Below are positions 1-6,254 of a DNA stretch of 64,000 nucleotides, in pieces. The stretch spans positions 2,439,840-2,503,839 of the forward strand of contig NC_019780.1 of assembly GCF_000317615.1 (NCBI RefSeq), read 5' to 3'. The DNA is from Dactylococcopsis salina PCC 8305 (GTDB lineage Bacteria; Cyanobacteriota; Cyanobacteriia; Cyanobacteriales; Rubidibacteraceae). The notes beneath the pieces are model-generated. The model was not told the DNA's origin. It searched no databases and worked only from the letters and a program-made list of their open reading frames with translations. A program made the translations under genes and the position numbers. Numbering within the stretch: position 1 is the first letter of the stretch; each line of letters opens with the position of its first letter.

Positions 1-847
1 CTTTTGGGTTAGTTCCTAAGAAAATTAAAGACACTAAAATTAAACTGATAATACCAATAATCAACCTTCGTTTCTGTTCTTTTTTTCCCTTAATCCAAAC
101 TAAAATAATCCCTGCAACTAATAAGGTAAAAAATCCCAGTAAGCCTCCGCGCGATCCTGTGGTATAAAAAACAGCTAACAATTCAACTGAACAAAAGAAA
201 CCGAGCCAACGTTGCCAGCCTTGAACTGATAAACTATAAGCAAATACTAACGGTAATATGAGCAAAAAATAGCTCGTTGTCCAGTTAGGATTGCCAATGG
301 GATAAGCATTGCGAACAAACTGAAAGCCCTCTTCTTGAAAGCAAGAAATTAACCATAATACTAGACTGACAATGCCAATAATTGAGCCTAAAATACAGAG
401 TCCTTGCCAAACTTTCTGCCATGTTATCCCGTTTTGATCAACTTGTGCTGCATAGGGATCCCCCCAACCCCCCTTACTAAGGGGGGCTAAGGCAAACCAA
501 TTTCGCAGCGTATAAAGCAACACGCCATATCCCAATGCCATGGCAAAGTTATACGCCGCCACTTCTTTAAAGTCAGCAAAACTAACACTGAGAATCAACG
601 CCAGCAGAATCAATCCTACGCCCCAATCTAAGCCGTATCCCAACGGCTGAAAGGGAACATTGAACTGGCGCAACATCCAAATTCCCCAAATCCCCAGACA
701 GAAAAATCCGATTTGCCAAACCAGAATATGGGGAAAATTGACCATTTGCACATAAGCACTAGGAAACACATTGAAAAAAATTAAACTAGCCAAGCCAATC
801 CAGCCTAAATATTGTCCGCGCCAGGTGGGGGTGGTTTCTGCAGTCAT
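1..847 (-). CDS. O-antigen ligase/Wzy-like polytopic membrane protein, partial (C-terminus beyond window)
   Basis: Reading the minus strand from ATG at 847 gives an open frame of about 282 residues running off the left edge. It begins MTAETTPTWRGQYLGW and contains at least six hydrophobic segments, for example around GLASLIFFNVFPSAYV, QIGFFCLGIWGIWML, VGLILLALILSVSFAD and GLCILGSIIGIVSLVLW, then a TTGSRGGLLGF stretch. In the O-antigen ligase (Wzy_C/IctB-like) superfamily a short polar SRG motif like this sits near the ligase loop, so a role in polymerising or ligating surface polysaccharide is inferred. A short palindromic repeat lies inside the frame and is translated (APLSKGGWGD). Family assignment is moderately sure; substrate is unknown. 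Confidence 0.7.
   Translation of the reverse strand, partial: MTAETTPTWRGQYLGWIGLASLIFFNVFPSAYVQMVNFPHILVWQIGFFCLGIWGIWMLRQFNVPFQPLGYGLDWGVGLILLALILSVSFADFKEVAAYNFAMALGYGVLLYTLRNWFALAPLSKGGWGDPYAAQVDQNGITWQKVWQGLCILGSIIGIVSLVLWLISCFQEEGFQFVRNAYPIGNPNWTTSYFLLILPLVFAYSLSVQGWQRWLGFFCSVELLAVFYTTGSRGGLLGFFTLLVAGIILVWIKGKKEQKRRLIIGIISLILVSLIFLGTNPK
461..490. repeat. C6/G6 palindromic repeat inside a coding gene
   Basis: The palindrome CCCCCTTACTAAGGGGGG plus an extra C-rich arm on its left lies within the O-antigen-ligase-like gene. On the minus strand it is read in frame as LAPLSKGGWGDPY with no stop. Related copies fill intergenic regions throughout the window (about 960, 1030, 15860, 31940, 37370, 47850-48690, 60760, 61490, 62160). 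Confidence 0.8.
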
Positions 848-1290
848 CAGTCAATTAGAGGGGGTGATGGGTTTATTGTTTAAGTTTCCCACAATTTTTG
901 GTAGCGCGATCAATGATCCCCCCTCGCCCCCCTTCCAAAAAGTCAAGGGATGATCCCCCCTAACCCCCCTTAAAAAAGGGGGGAATCAGAATTGGTTTTT
1001 GGAGGGCGCGATCGGGTGTTTTGTTTTATCCCCCCTAGCCCCCCAATGATTGGGGGGAATCAAAATTGATGTTTGGGAAGGTGCGATCAGGTTTTGGGGA
1101 GGCGCGATCGGGTTTTAGGTGAGGGGTTGATCAAGTGTTTGCGAGGCGCGATCGGTGTTGGAGGGCGCGATCGGGTGTTTGGGGAGAGGGGTCGATCGAG
1201 TTTTGAGGAGACGCGATGCTCGCACTCGCGGTCGCTTCGCTCCAGCATCGGGTTTTGGGGAGGGGCGCGATCGGTTCTCTGCTAGAGTAA
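848..1290. repeat. Cluster of palindromic C6/G6 repeats and degenerate GCGATCG-containing repeats
   Basis: This gene-free stretch starts with two C6/G6 palindromes (about 918-985 and 1027-1060). It continues with at least eight degenerate units of the form G-rich stretch, GCGCGATCGG, T-rich stretch at 20-35 bp spacing up to 1275. One hairpin unit, GATGCTCGCACT...CCAGCATC, sits at 1215-1249. I see no convincing coding sequence: frames here are low complexity and mirror the repeats on both strands. Confidence 0.75.
1215..1249. repeat. GATGCT...AGCATC hairpin repeat, copy 1
   Basis: A 35-bp unit with outer arms GATGCT and AGCATC and an inner GC-rich part (CGCGGTCGCTTCGCTCC). Further copies lie at 2476-2510, 2897-2930 and, degraded, 2952-2982, always after a GGCGC or GTTC lead. 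It is a small dispersed hairpin family confined to this end of the window. Confidence 0.75.
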
Positions 1291-1305
1291 TGGCAAAGAA
1301 AATAG

Positions 1306-1506
1306 TCAACTTTTGCTGATCCTTACCTGTTATTTACAGAAGACTCTCAGCACTCTCAACAAGAAAAAAGGGAATGGGCGATCGGAGTTGCTGAGAACGG
1401 TTTACTGATCGTTATTGTATTTACAATTCGTGACGAAAAAATTAGGATGATAAGTGCAAGGAAAGCAAGTAAAACTGAGCGGAAGCAATATGAACCAGGA
1501 ATCTGA
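1306..1506 (+). pseudogene. brnT: Remnant of BrnT-type toxin (N-terminus missing)
   Basis: An open frame without a usable start runs from 1306 to TGA at 1504-1506. It reads STFADPYLLFTEDSQHSQQ, EKREWAIGVAENGLLIVIVF, TIRDEKIRMISARKASKTER. This is the C-terminal two thirds of BrnT: the FxDP turn, the E-x-R-x-x-x-IG strand, the hydrophobic VVxFT strand and the signature IRxISARKAxxxER. The roughly 25 N-terminal residues (normally FEWDxxKxxxNxxKHG) are absent, and the break falls at the edge of the GCGATCG repeat cluster. BrnT is a ribonuclease toxin neutralised by BrnA; this copy should be inactive. The downstream brnA overlaps it by 17 nt, as usual for the module. Confidence 0.75.
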
Positions 1507-1766
1507 ATTCCCCTTTGAAAGGGCAAGACGAGTTACCTCACAAGAACACGAACAATTTAAGGAAGCAATTTCATCTCAATTTGGAATTAACTTAAAAAAT
1601 AGAGGACGACCCCCTAAAAATCAAGAAGAAAAATATGAGCCAATTTCGATTAGAATTCACCCGAAGGTGCTGGCTTGGGCAAAAAAAAGAAGCAAGCAAG
1701 AGAGGAATTGGTTATCAAACGATAATTAATGAAATTCTGCTACAGCAAATTCCTGAAGAAGTTTAA
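1490..1766 (+). pseudogene. brnA: BrnA-type antitoxin, frameshifted at an A8 run
   Basis: ATG at 1490, preceded by GGAAG. The first frame gives MNQESEFPFERARRV...RGRPPKNQ...ISIRIHPKVLAWAKK and then leaves the conserved sequence. At the eight-A run 1681-1688, removing one A continues as EASKRGIGYQTIINEILLQQ IPEEV and ends at TAA 1764-1766. ISxRxxPxVLxWxKxxAxxxGxGYQTxINxxL is the ribbon-helix-helix core of BrnA, so the true gene spans both frames. Without slippage the product ends at 1729 and lacks the last helix. The A8 run could be a mutation, an assembly error, or a transcriptional-slippage site. In a live module BrnA represses the operon and binds BrnT. Confidence 0.75.
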
Positions 1767-1899
1767 GACTGCTAGCAATCAACTCCTTTTTTAGAGGCGC
1801 AATTTCGCCCCTGGCGATTTACCTACGGCGATCGCGTGTTAGGAAGGCGCGATCGGTTTGGGGGATGAGGAAGTAGCGCGATATTGATGTCAACGAATT
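1767..1899. other. Intergenic, GCGATCG-rich
   Basis: Contains a GGCGCAATTTCGCCC hairpin and several GCGATCG motifs like those at 1080-1280. I see no gene. Confidence 0.5.
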
Positions 1900-2163
1900 T
1901 TAGCTCTTGTAAATTTCCCGACGATGCCCAACTTTTTCAATAATAATTGTTTCTGAATTTTGATCTAAACTATAGATTACCCGATAATCACCCACTCTTA
2001 ATTTATAAAATCCTGATAAATTTCCAGATAAGGGCAATGAGTTGACTTGTTCAAGATTTTCTGCTAACCAGTTAATTTTATTAACAATTCGTTTTCCTAA
2101 TTTGGATGGTAGCTTTTTTAACTCAGCTACGACTTGGGCATCATATTTAACCGTATAACCCAT
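1900..2163 (-). CDS. RelE/ParE-superfamily toxin
   Basis: 87 residues beginning MGYTVKYDAQVVAELKKLP. It has the family's order of elements: strand 1 (YTVKYD), a lysine-rich helix pair (AELKKLPSKLGKRIVNKINW), then the sheet GFYKLRVGDYRVIYSLD and the C-terminal strand TIIIEKVGHRREIYKS. The K-L-R-x-G-D-Y-R-x-I-Y core and the terminal GHRREIY are the mRNA-interferase hallmarks. Its ATG overlaps the stop of the upstream antitoxin in a TAATG arrangement, so the two are translationally coupled. It probably cleaves mRNA at the ribosome when free. Length is normal and nothing looks broken, so this is the one clearly intact toxin-antitoxin pair near the left end. Confidence 0.85.
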   Translation of the reverse strand: MGYTVKYDAQVVAELKKLPSKLGKRIVNKINWLAENLEQVNSLPLSGNLSGFYKLRVGDYRVIYSLDQNSETIIIEKVGHRREIYKS

Positions 2164-2378
2164 TATTCAATTCCCAATTCCTTCATTACCTCTTGGGAAC
2201 TAACTAGCTTGCTTTCTCCAGTTTGACGGGAATGTTGTCTTTTTTGTAACTCTTGTTGAATCTCAGGTCTAATTAATTTTCCCTCATCGGAATCAACTGA
2301 TACTTCTTCAAGAACCTCATCTATTACTTCTCGAATTAACTCTTTTAATTCCTCAACTGTTAAATCTTTAACTTGCAT
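2163..2378 (-). CDS. Antitoxin partner of the RelE/ParE toxin
   Basis: 71 residues, acidic, starting MQVKDLTVEELKELIREVID. The N-terminal half is an amphipathic, glutamate-rich helix (VEELKELIREVIDEVLEEV); the C-terminal part (SSQEVMKELGIE) probably wraps the toxin. It is the first gene of the pair and overlaps the toxin start by TAATG. Small proteins of this composition, with a leucine/glutamate heptad-like N-terminus, are common upstream of RelE-type toxins in cyanobacteria. I do not see a clear Phd or ribbon-helix-helix signature, so the DNA-binding mode is unknown. Confidence 0.7.
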   Translation of the reverse strand: MQVKDLTVEELKELIREVIDEVLEEVSVDSDEGKLIRPEIQQELQKRQHSRQTGESKLVSSQEVMKELGIE

Positions 2379-2475
2379 TGTTCACTTCTTGTTTTCTACG
2401 GATTTAGGGTGGGAAAGCAATTTTGTCTTAATTCCCCTATTTATTTTAACTGATTTAAAAATTGAAGAAAGGCGC

Positions 2476-2510
2476 GATGCTCGCACTCGCGGTGGCTTCG
2501 CTCCAGCATC
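2476..2510. repeat. GATGCT...AGCATC hairpin repeat, copy 2
   Basis: Near-identical to the unit at 1215-1249 (one base differs in the loop half), again preceded by GGCGC. Two shorter variants follow the nearby miniature element at 2897-2930 and 2952-2982, with GGAGAG replacing the CACTCG segment. Confidence 0.7.
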
Positions 2511-2572
2511 GGTTTTTAGGGGGAGGGCGCGATCGGTGTTTGGTTTGATCCCCCCTAGCCCCCCAATGATTG

Positions 2573-2836
2573 GCAGGGCTGTTTCATTCTCGGGGTCAAA
2601 ATTGGCAGCGATTGCGCTCCGCGCACCGATGCGAAGCATCGATTGAGCCGAAGGCTCACCGAGCGCTGCGCTCGATCGCCTGAACCTCTTACGGTACGTT
2701 CGATCAAGACGTTTTTCCTACTTTTTGGCTTTTTCATAAGAAAAAAGAGTCCTGAAATCTCCCCCATCTCCCTTGTCTCCCTTGTCTCCCCCATCTCCCT
2801 ACCTCCCTTAATTTTAAAAGAATGAAACAGCCCTGC
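2573..2836. mobile_element. Miniature inverted-repeat element, copy 1 (264 bp, 18-bp TIRs)
   Basis: The left end GCAGGGCTGTTTCATTCT and right end AGAATGAAACAGCCCTGC are exact reverse complements. The interior is non-coding: small hairpins (GATGCGAAGCATC, GAGCCGAAGGCTC, GAGCGCTGCGCTC), then a CTCCC/CTTGTCTCCC-rich tract. A second copy at 48754-48984 matches end to end, except that this copy has 33 extra bases made of two mini-hairpins. It interrupts a C6/G6 palindrome (CCCCCCAATGATTG on the left, GGGGGGG on the right), and the flanking duplication is no longer recognisable. There is no transposase, so it must depend on one elsewhere. Confidence 0.85.
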
Positions 2837-3006
2837 GAAGATCGGGGGGGAATCAGAATTGGTTTTGGGGAGGGGTCGATCGAGTATTTGGGGTTCGATG
2901 CTCGGAGAGCGGTCGCTTCGCTCCAGCATCGGGTGTTTTGAGGAGGGGCGCGATGCTCGGAGAGCGGTCGCTTCGCCACATCGAGTGTGGGGAGGTGCGA
3001 TCAGGA

Positions 3007-3438
3007 TTAAATTTCACTGGCAATTTCCCACGGATTAACCAATTCTAAACCACAATTTTCAAAGTCAGAAACATTACGAGTTGCCAAAATTGCTGTTTTC
3101 AGCAGTGCAATGGAAGCAATCATGGCATCCATTACTTCAATGGGCTTTCCTTGTTGTTTCCGATCAACGATTATCTCTGCATAAATCTCGGCTGCTCTTT
3201 CTTCAAAAGGAAAAATACGATCACTAAATCCCTGATCTATAAACATCTGAAATCGCCATTGAAGCGAATCACGACGACGACCGACTGGTAAACGCTTTAA
3301 CCCATAAGAAATTTCAGCTATGCTAATAGAAGTAATTGCCAATTCTTCAACAGGATATTTTTTCAACCAAGACATTACTTGAGTGTTAGGCTGAGGACGC
3401 ATCACCTCAGAAATTACATTAGTATCTAAAATAATCAC
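3007..3438 (-). CDS. vapC: VapC-like PIN-domain ribonuclease toxin
   Basis: 143 residues, normal for VapC/FitB. The PIN acidic residues are visible: D5 in MIILDTNVISEV, E42 in ISIAEISYGL, D105 in VMDAMIASIAL, and N/D near TRNVSDFENCGL. These would coordinate Mg2+/Mn2+ for cleavage of specific RNAs, in this family often initiator tRNA. The usual VapB/Phd-like antitoxin should precede it, but the upstream 300 bp is an inserted repeat element (3443-3741), so the gene looks orphaned from its antitoxin and perhaps its promoter. The stop lies close to GATCAG repeats. Confidence 0.85.
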   Translation of the reverse strand: MIILDTNVISEVMRPQPNTQVMSWLKKYPVEELAITSISIAEISYGLKRLPVGRRRDSLQWRFQMFIDQGFSDRIFPFEERAAEIYAEIIVDRKQQGKPIEVMDAMIASIALLKTAILATRNVSDFENCGLELVNPWEIASEI

Positions 3439-3442
3439 TGTT

Positions 3443-3741
3443 TAATTAGGGGTTGCTGAAAAAGTTCATGTTTTTGGTGTAGTAAGGCAAAAGGCAAGAG
3501 GCAAAAGGCAAGAGGCAAAAGGCAAGAGGCAAGTTGCCTTAGGCAAGAGGCAAGTTGCCTTAGGCAAGATGGGGAAGATGGGGAAGATGGGGAAGAAAAA
3601 TTGTCTCCCTTGTCTCCCATTTCTCCCATTTCTCCCTTGTCTCCCTTGTCTCCCTTGTCTCCCTTGCACTTTTTTGAGGGGTTAAGAGCCTTAAAGCCTC
3701 ATTGGGTAAAGGTTTCAGTTTTATTCAGGAAGCCCTAATTA
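3443..3741. mobile_element. Miniature element with imperfect 18-bp TIRs and heptamer/nonamer repeats inside
   Basis: The left end TAATTAGGGGTTGCTGAA and the right end TTCAGGAAGCCCTAATTA are reverse complements at 16 of 18 positions. Inside, 3486-3570 is built of GGCAAAA/GGCAAGA heptamers, then GTTGCCTTA hairpins, then AAGATGGGG and CTTGTCTCC nonamers (about 3570-3665). No protein is encoded. The element sits directly upstream of vapC and may have displaced its antitoxin. A single end of the same kind lies at 29701-29727. Confidence 0.65.
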
Positions 3742-3784
3742 CAGTTTATAAAACTAGCAAAATTAGTAAGTATTGGAGGGACTT

Positions 3785-3988
3785 ATGAAAATCAAGTATG
3801 ATGCCGAAGTTGATATCTTGCGAGTTCATTGGTCAAATGATTCTATTGAGGAAAGTGACGAAACTGAACCTGGTGTAATTCTGGATTATAACGAGAAAGG
3901 AACAGTGATTGGCGTGGAAGTTTTAAACGCTTCTCAAACTTTAGAAAACTGGCAAAAAATACAAGAAATAAAGGTTGAAAATTGTTGA
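3785..3988 (+). CDS. DUF2283 family protein
   Basis: 67 residues from ATG 3785, chosen because GGAGGG lies just upstream at 3775-3780. Sequence MKIKYDAEVDILRVHWSND followed by SDETEPGVILDYNEKGTVIG VEVLNAS is the whole DUF2283 fold: YD...DxLYI-like strand, then EPGVxLDYDxxGxVVGIEILxAS. The domain's biochemical role is unknown; such genes often sit next to small toxin-like genes. Here it stands alone between a miniature element and the MntA/HepT relic. It appears intact. Confidence 0.85.
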   Translation: MKIKYDAEVDILRVHWSNDSIEESDETEPGVILDYNEKGTVIGVEVLNASQTLENWQKIQEIKVENC

Positions 3989-4022
3989 TTCAATCTAGAA
4001 ACTCAGGATTTGCCGATAAATT

Positions 4023-4082
4023 TTATTGCCTCCGCTGGCTCGCTTGCTGAATATCAATTAAAGACTCAGTATCCCTTGGCAT
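4023..4082 (-). pseudogene. hepT: HepT (HEPN toxin) N-terminal relic
   Basis: A 19-codon reading on the minus strand, MPRDTESLIDIQQASQRRQ then stop, matches the usual start of DUF86/HepT proteins (M-x-R-D-x-x-S-L-x-D-I-x-Q-A). It overlaps the end of the MntA relic as in intact modules. Everything after the first helix is gone. I infer this from the motif and the arrangement. Confidence 0.55.
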
Positions 4083-4182
4083 AAATTACTTGTGCTGACT
4101 TGATAATTTGTTGACGGCGCAACCAATTATCACTCCGCTCGATCGCGCTCTTAATGATTAAATCCACTCGATGACCAAAAAG
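4066..4182 (-). pseudogene. mntA: MntA nucleotidyltransferase C-terminal relic
   Basis: The minus strand from 4182 reads LFGHRVDLIIKSAIERSDNW LRRQQIIKSAQVIYAKGY then TGA at 4066-4068. The G-x-R-V-D-L strand carries the third acidic residue of minimal nucleotidyltransferases, followed by their usual C-terminal helix and VIYA end. The N-terminal GSxAR half is missing; an in-frame TAA and a GTAGGGTGGGC-type repeat lie upstream. MntA normally AMPylates and silences HepT. Both partners are truncated here, so the module is dead. Confidence 0.6.
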
Positions 4183-4315
4183 TTACCTGATGGTGGGCGA
4201 TGCCCACCCTACAATGTAGCGCTGTTGCAGAAGGGTTAGTTCTTTTCTGACTCCTCAGTCGCTTAAGTTAACTTTAGGTTAAAATCAGGAAAAAAGTAAG
4301 TAAAGGGAGGGAAAA

Positions 4316-5296
4316 ATGTCAGAACAAACCACTGTGGAAACATTTGGCGATCGCGCGATCGTGGCTTTAGCAAAGCATAGTCAAAAAATGCTAAAACATG
4401 AAACGGGAGTCTGGAAAGATCAAGACCCAGAAGCCTTACACCAAATGCGAGTGGGAATGCGAAGACTGCGAACCGCTTTAGTTGGATTTTCCCGCGCGAT
4501 CGAAGTTCCCAAACCAGCACGAGAGAAAAAAGTTGGTAAAATTGCCAGAGAGCTAGGAACATTAAGGGATTTAGATGTTTTAAAAGAAAGTCTAGAAACT
4601 TACTATTTACCCTCTCTTCCCGTCACCGAACAGGATCAATTACAATCAGTCTTTAAGGAAATCGCCAAGCAACGCCAACAGGCTTATAAAAAAGTTACAA
4701 AAGCCCTAGACAGTAAAGACTATCAAAAGCTCAAAAGTAGTTTAAAGCAATGGCTAGAAAGTCCTAAACTCAGCGCGATCGCGCCATTTCCTCTCGCAGA
4801 AGTTTTACCTGATCTCCTTCTCCCCCACATCAGTAACTTACTGCTACATCCTGGCTGGTTAGTGGGTCAAAATATTGATCAAGACAGCGCGACGATTTTA
4901 GATGAAGCAGAGGAAACCCTCCACAGTTTGCGGAAAGCTGGGAAAAAAGCACGTTACCAGATGGAATTGTTCACTCACTGCTACAATGAACCTTATCAGC
5001 AATATGTGAAGCAAATCAAAGCGATTCAAAGCACTCTCGGAGAAATCCAAGATAGTGTTGTTCTCAGAGAGTTTTTAATCCAATGTTGTGGCGAAAAATT
5101 CCCGCAAGCGTTTCCCCATCTCCAACAACAGTTAACGGAGTTTCGTGTCCAAAAATGGCAAGAATGGGAGGAACTACGGCAATATTTCCTTGATTCCGCA
5201 ACTCGCCAAAATCTTCGCCTGACGGTTCAAAATCCTTTTCCCAACGAGACAGAATCCTCCAGTGAATCCCAGACGGATTCTGTAGCAAACCTGTAA
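4316..5296 (+). CDS. CHAD domain-containing protein
   Basis: 326 residues, all helical in composition. The CHAD signature appears twice: near the start EALHQMRVGMRRLRTAL (H42, R45, R49, R50, R52) and in the second half EETLHSLRKAGKKARYQMEL. CHAD domains are histidine- and basic-rich helical bundles that bind polyphosphate; conserved H/R/K residues line a positive pore. The acidic C-terminal tail (NETESSSESQTDSVANL) is low complexity. No CYTH phosphatase domain is fused. GGGAGGGAAAA precedes the ATG. tRNA-Arg follows 26 bp after the stop. It is probably cytoplasmic and polyphosphate-linked, an inference from the family. Confidence 0.85.
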   Translation: MSEQTTVETFGDRAIVALAKHSQKMLKHETGVWKDQDPEALHQMRVGMRRLRTALVGFSRAIEVPKPAREKKVGKIARELGTLRDLDVLKESLETYYLPSLPVTEQDQLQSVFKEIAKQRQQAYKKVTKALDSKDYQKLKSSLKQWLESPKLSAIAPFPLAEVLPDLLLPHISNLLLHPGWLVGQNIDQDSATILDEAEETLHSLRKAGKKARYQMELFTHCYNEPYQQYVKQIKAIQSTLGEIQDSVVLREFLIQCCGEKFPQAFPHLQQQLTEFRVQKWQEWEELRQYFLDSATRQNLRLTVQNPFPNETESSSESQTDSVANL

Positions 5297-5322
5297 AAAA
5301 AATGCTATTCTTATAAAGACAC

Positions 5323-5395
5323 GGGCGCGTAGCTCAGGGGATAGAGCACCAGATTCCGGTTCTGGGTGTCGAAGGTTCAAATCCTTCCGGGCCCG
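5323..5395 (+). tRNA. tRNA-Arg (CCG)
   Basis: 73-nt cloverleaf: acceptor GGGCGCG pairing with CGGGCCC (one mismatch), D-arm GCTCAGGGGATAGAGC, anticodon stem CCAGA/TCTGG around the loop TTCCGGT (anticodon CCG), T-arm GAAGG TTCAAAT CCTTC. CCA is not encoded. Confidence 0.93.
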
Positions 5396-5406
5396 CTTTC
5401 TTTTGA

Positions 5407-5916
5407 TTAGAGTAGCTCTTTTAATCGGTTCAGAGTGGTGGCGTTAAGGGGAAGTTGGATCGCAATTTGACGATCGCGATCGCGCATTAATAACACTTTT
5501 TCTTCTCCTGATCCTGTGACTAATAATTCTGGGTCTTGTAAAGAAACCGTTGTATAGTTAACGTTAGGAACTCCCACCTGAATCACCACCTGACGTTGGG
5601 ATTGTGGGTAGATATAGAGTTTTTCTTGAATTGTATCTAGTTCTAACTTATAAGGCGTAAAACTCCTTTCCTCTCCAGACAGGGATTTTTGCCAATAGAG
5701 GGTAATCCCCCTGATTTCTGAGTTGAACATCACTAATTGATCATCAAATTTTTGACGATCCCAATTAATCTGTGAAACTTCTCCATTGTCTGGGATTAAG
5801 CGTTGCGCTACAACCACCTCTTTTCCGCTTAATTTTCCCCACCAATCGCGGATCATTTCAAAATTACTGCCGTTGTTGGGATCACTCCCACCTTGTAACC
5901 AATTGATAATTGTCAT
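5407..5916 (-). CDS. Conserved hypothetical protein
   Basis: 169 residues, soluble, no signal peptide or membrane segment. It begins MTIINWLQGGSDPNNGSNFE and continues as a beta-rich protein (RGITLYWQKSLSGEERSF, KLELDTIQEKLYIYPQSQRQ, QVGVPNVNYTTVSLQDPELL). The pattern resembles a small barrel or lipocalin-like sheet, but I recognise no catalytic or binding motif and assign no function. It is convergent with tRNA-Arg (12 bp apart) and is transcribed alone; its 5' side is filled with heptamer repeats. Confidence 0.75.
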   Translation of the reverse strand: MTIINWLQGGSDPNNGSNFEMIRDWWGKLSGKEVVVAQRLIPDNGEVSQINWDRQKFDDQLVMFNSEIRGITLYWQKSLSGEERSFTPYKLELDTIQEKLYIYPQSQRQVVIQVGVPNVNYTTVSLQDPELLVTGSGEEKVLLMRDRDRQIAIQLPLNATTLNRLKELL

Positions 5917-5924
5917 TTTTTAAG

Positions 5925-6240
5925 GTTGCGAAGAAAGTAAACTATTTAACTGGTAACTGGTAACTGATTGGTGTTGGGTTTCGTCACCTTCACCCATTGC
6001 AGTGACCAGTGACCAGTGACCAGTGATCAGTAAATTAATAAGTGATCGAGCATTTACTGTTACTAATTAAGTTTGAGAACTACTGGTAACTGGTAACTGC
6101 TTAACTGGTCACTGATTGTTGTTGGGTTTCGTCACCTCCACCCAACCTACGTTTTGATTGTTGGGTTTCGTCACCTTCACCCAACCTACTACTAGACACC
6201 CATCGTTATTGTAGAATAAATAGCAAATATTAGATAATAA
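5925..6240. repeat. Heptamer repeats (TAACTGG/GTGACCA) and TTGGGTTTCGT...ACCCAACCTAC repeats
   Basis: Short heptamer runs occur: TAACTGG at about 5950-5965 and 6083-6110, and GTGACCA at about 6000-6025. Three copies of a dispersed hairpin element with arms TTGGGTT and AACCCAA-like/ACCCAACC also lie here (5975, 6120-6152, 6158-6190). Heptamer tandem repeats of this style are known in cyanobacteria as STRR sequences. No gene; the promoter of the downstream acyl-activating gene must lie here. Confidence 0.7.
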
Positions 6241-6254
6241 ATCGCGCTTATTTT

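Noticed and set aside
2382-2979. Overlapping reading frames rich in Arg/Pro around the first miniature element
   Set aside because: They run through repeats on both strands, are low complexity, and the same peptide stretch recurs in the second element copy at 48.8 kb.
3435-3669. Two repeated-sequence reading frames (QGRQGRQGR and LPKATCLLP types)
   Set aside because: They are translations of heptamer and nonamer repeats within a miniature element.
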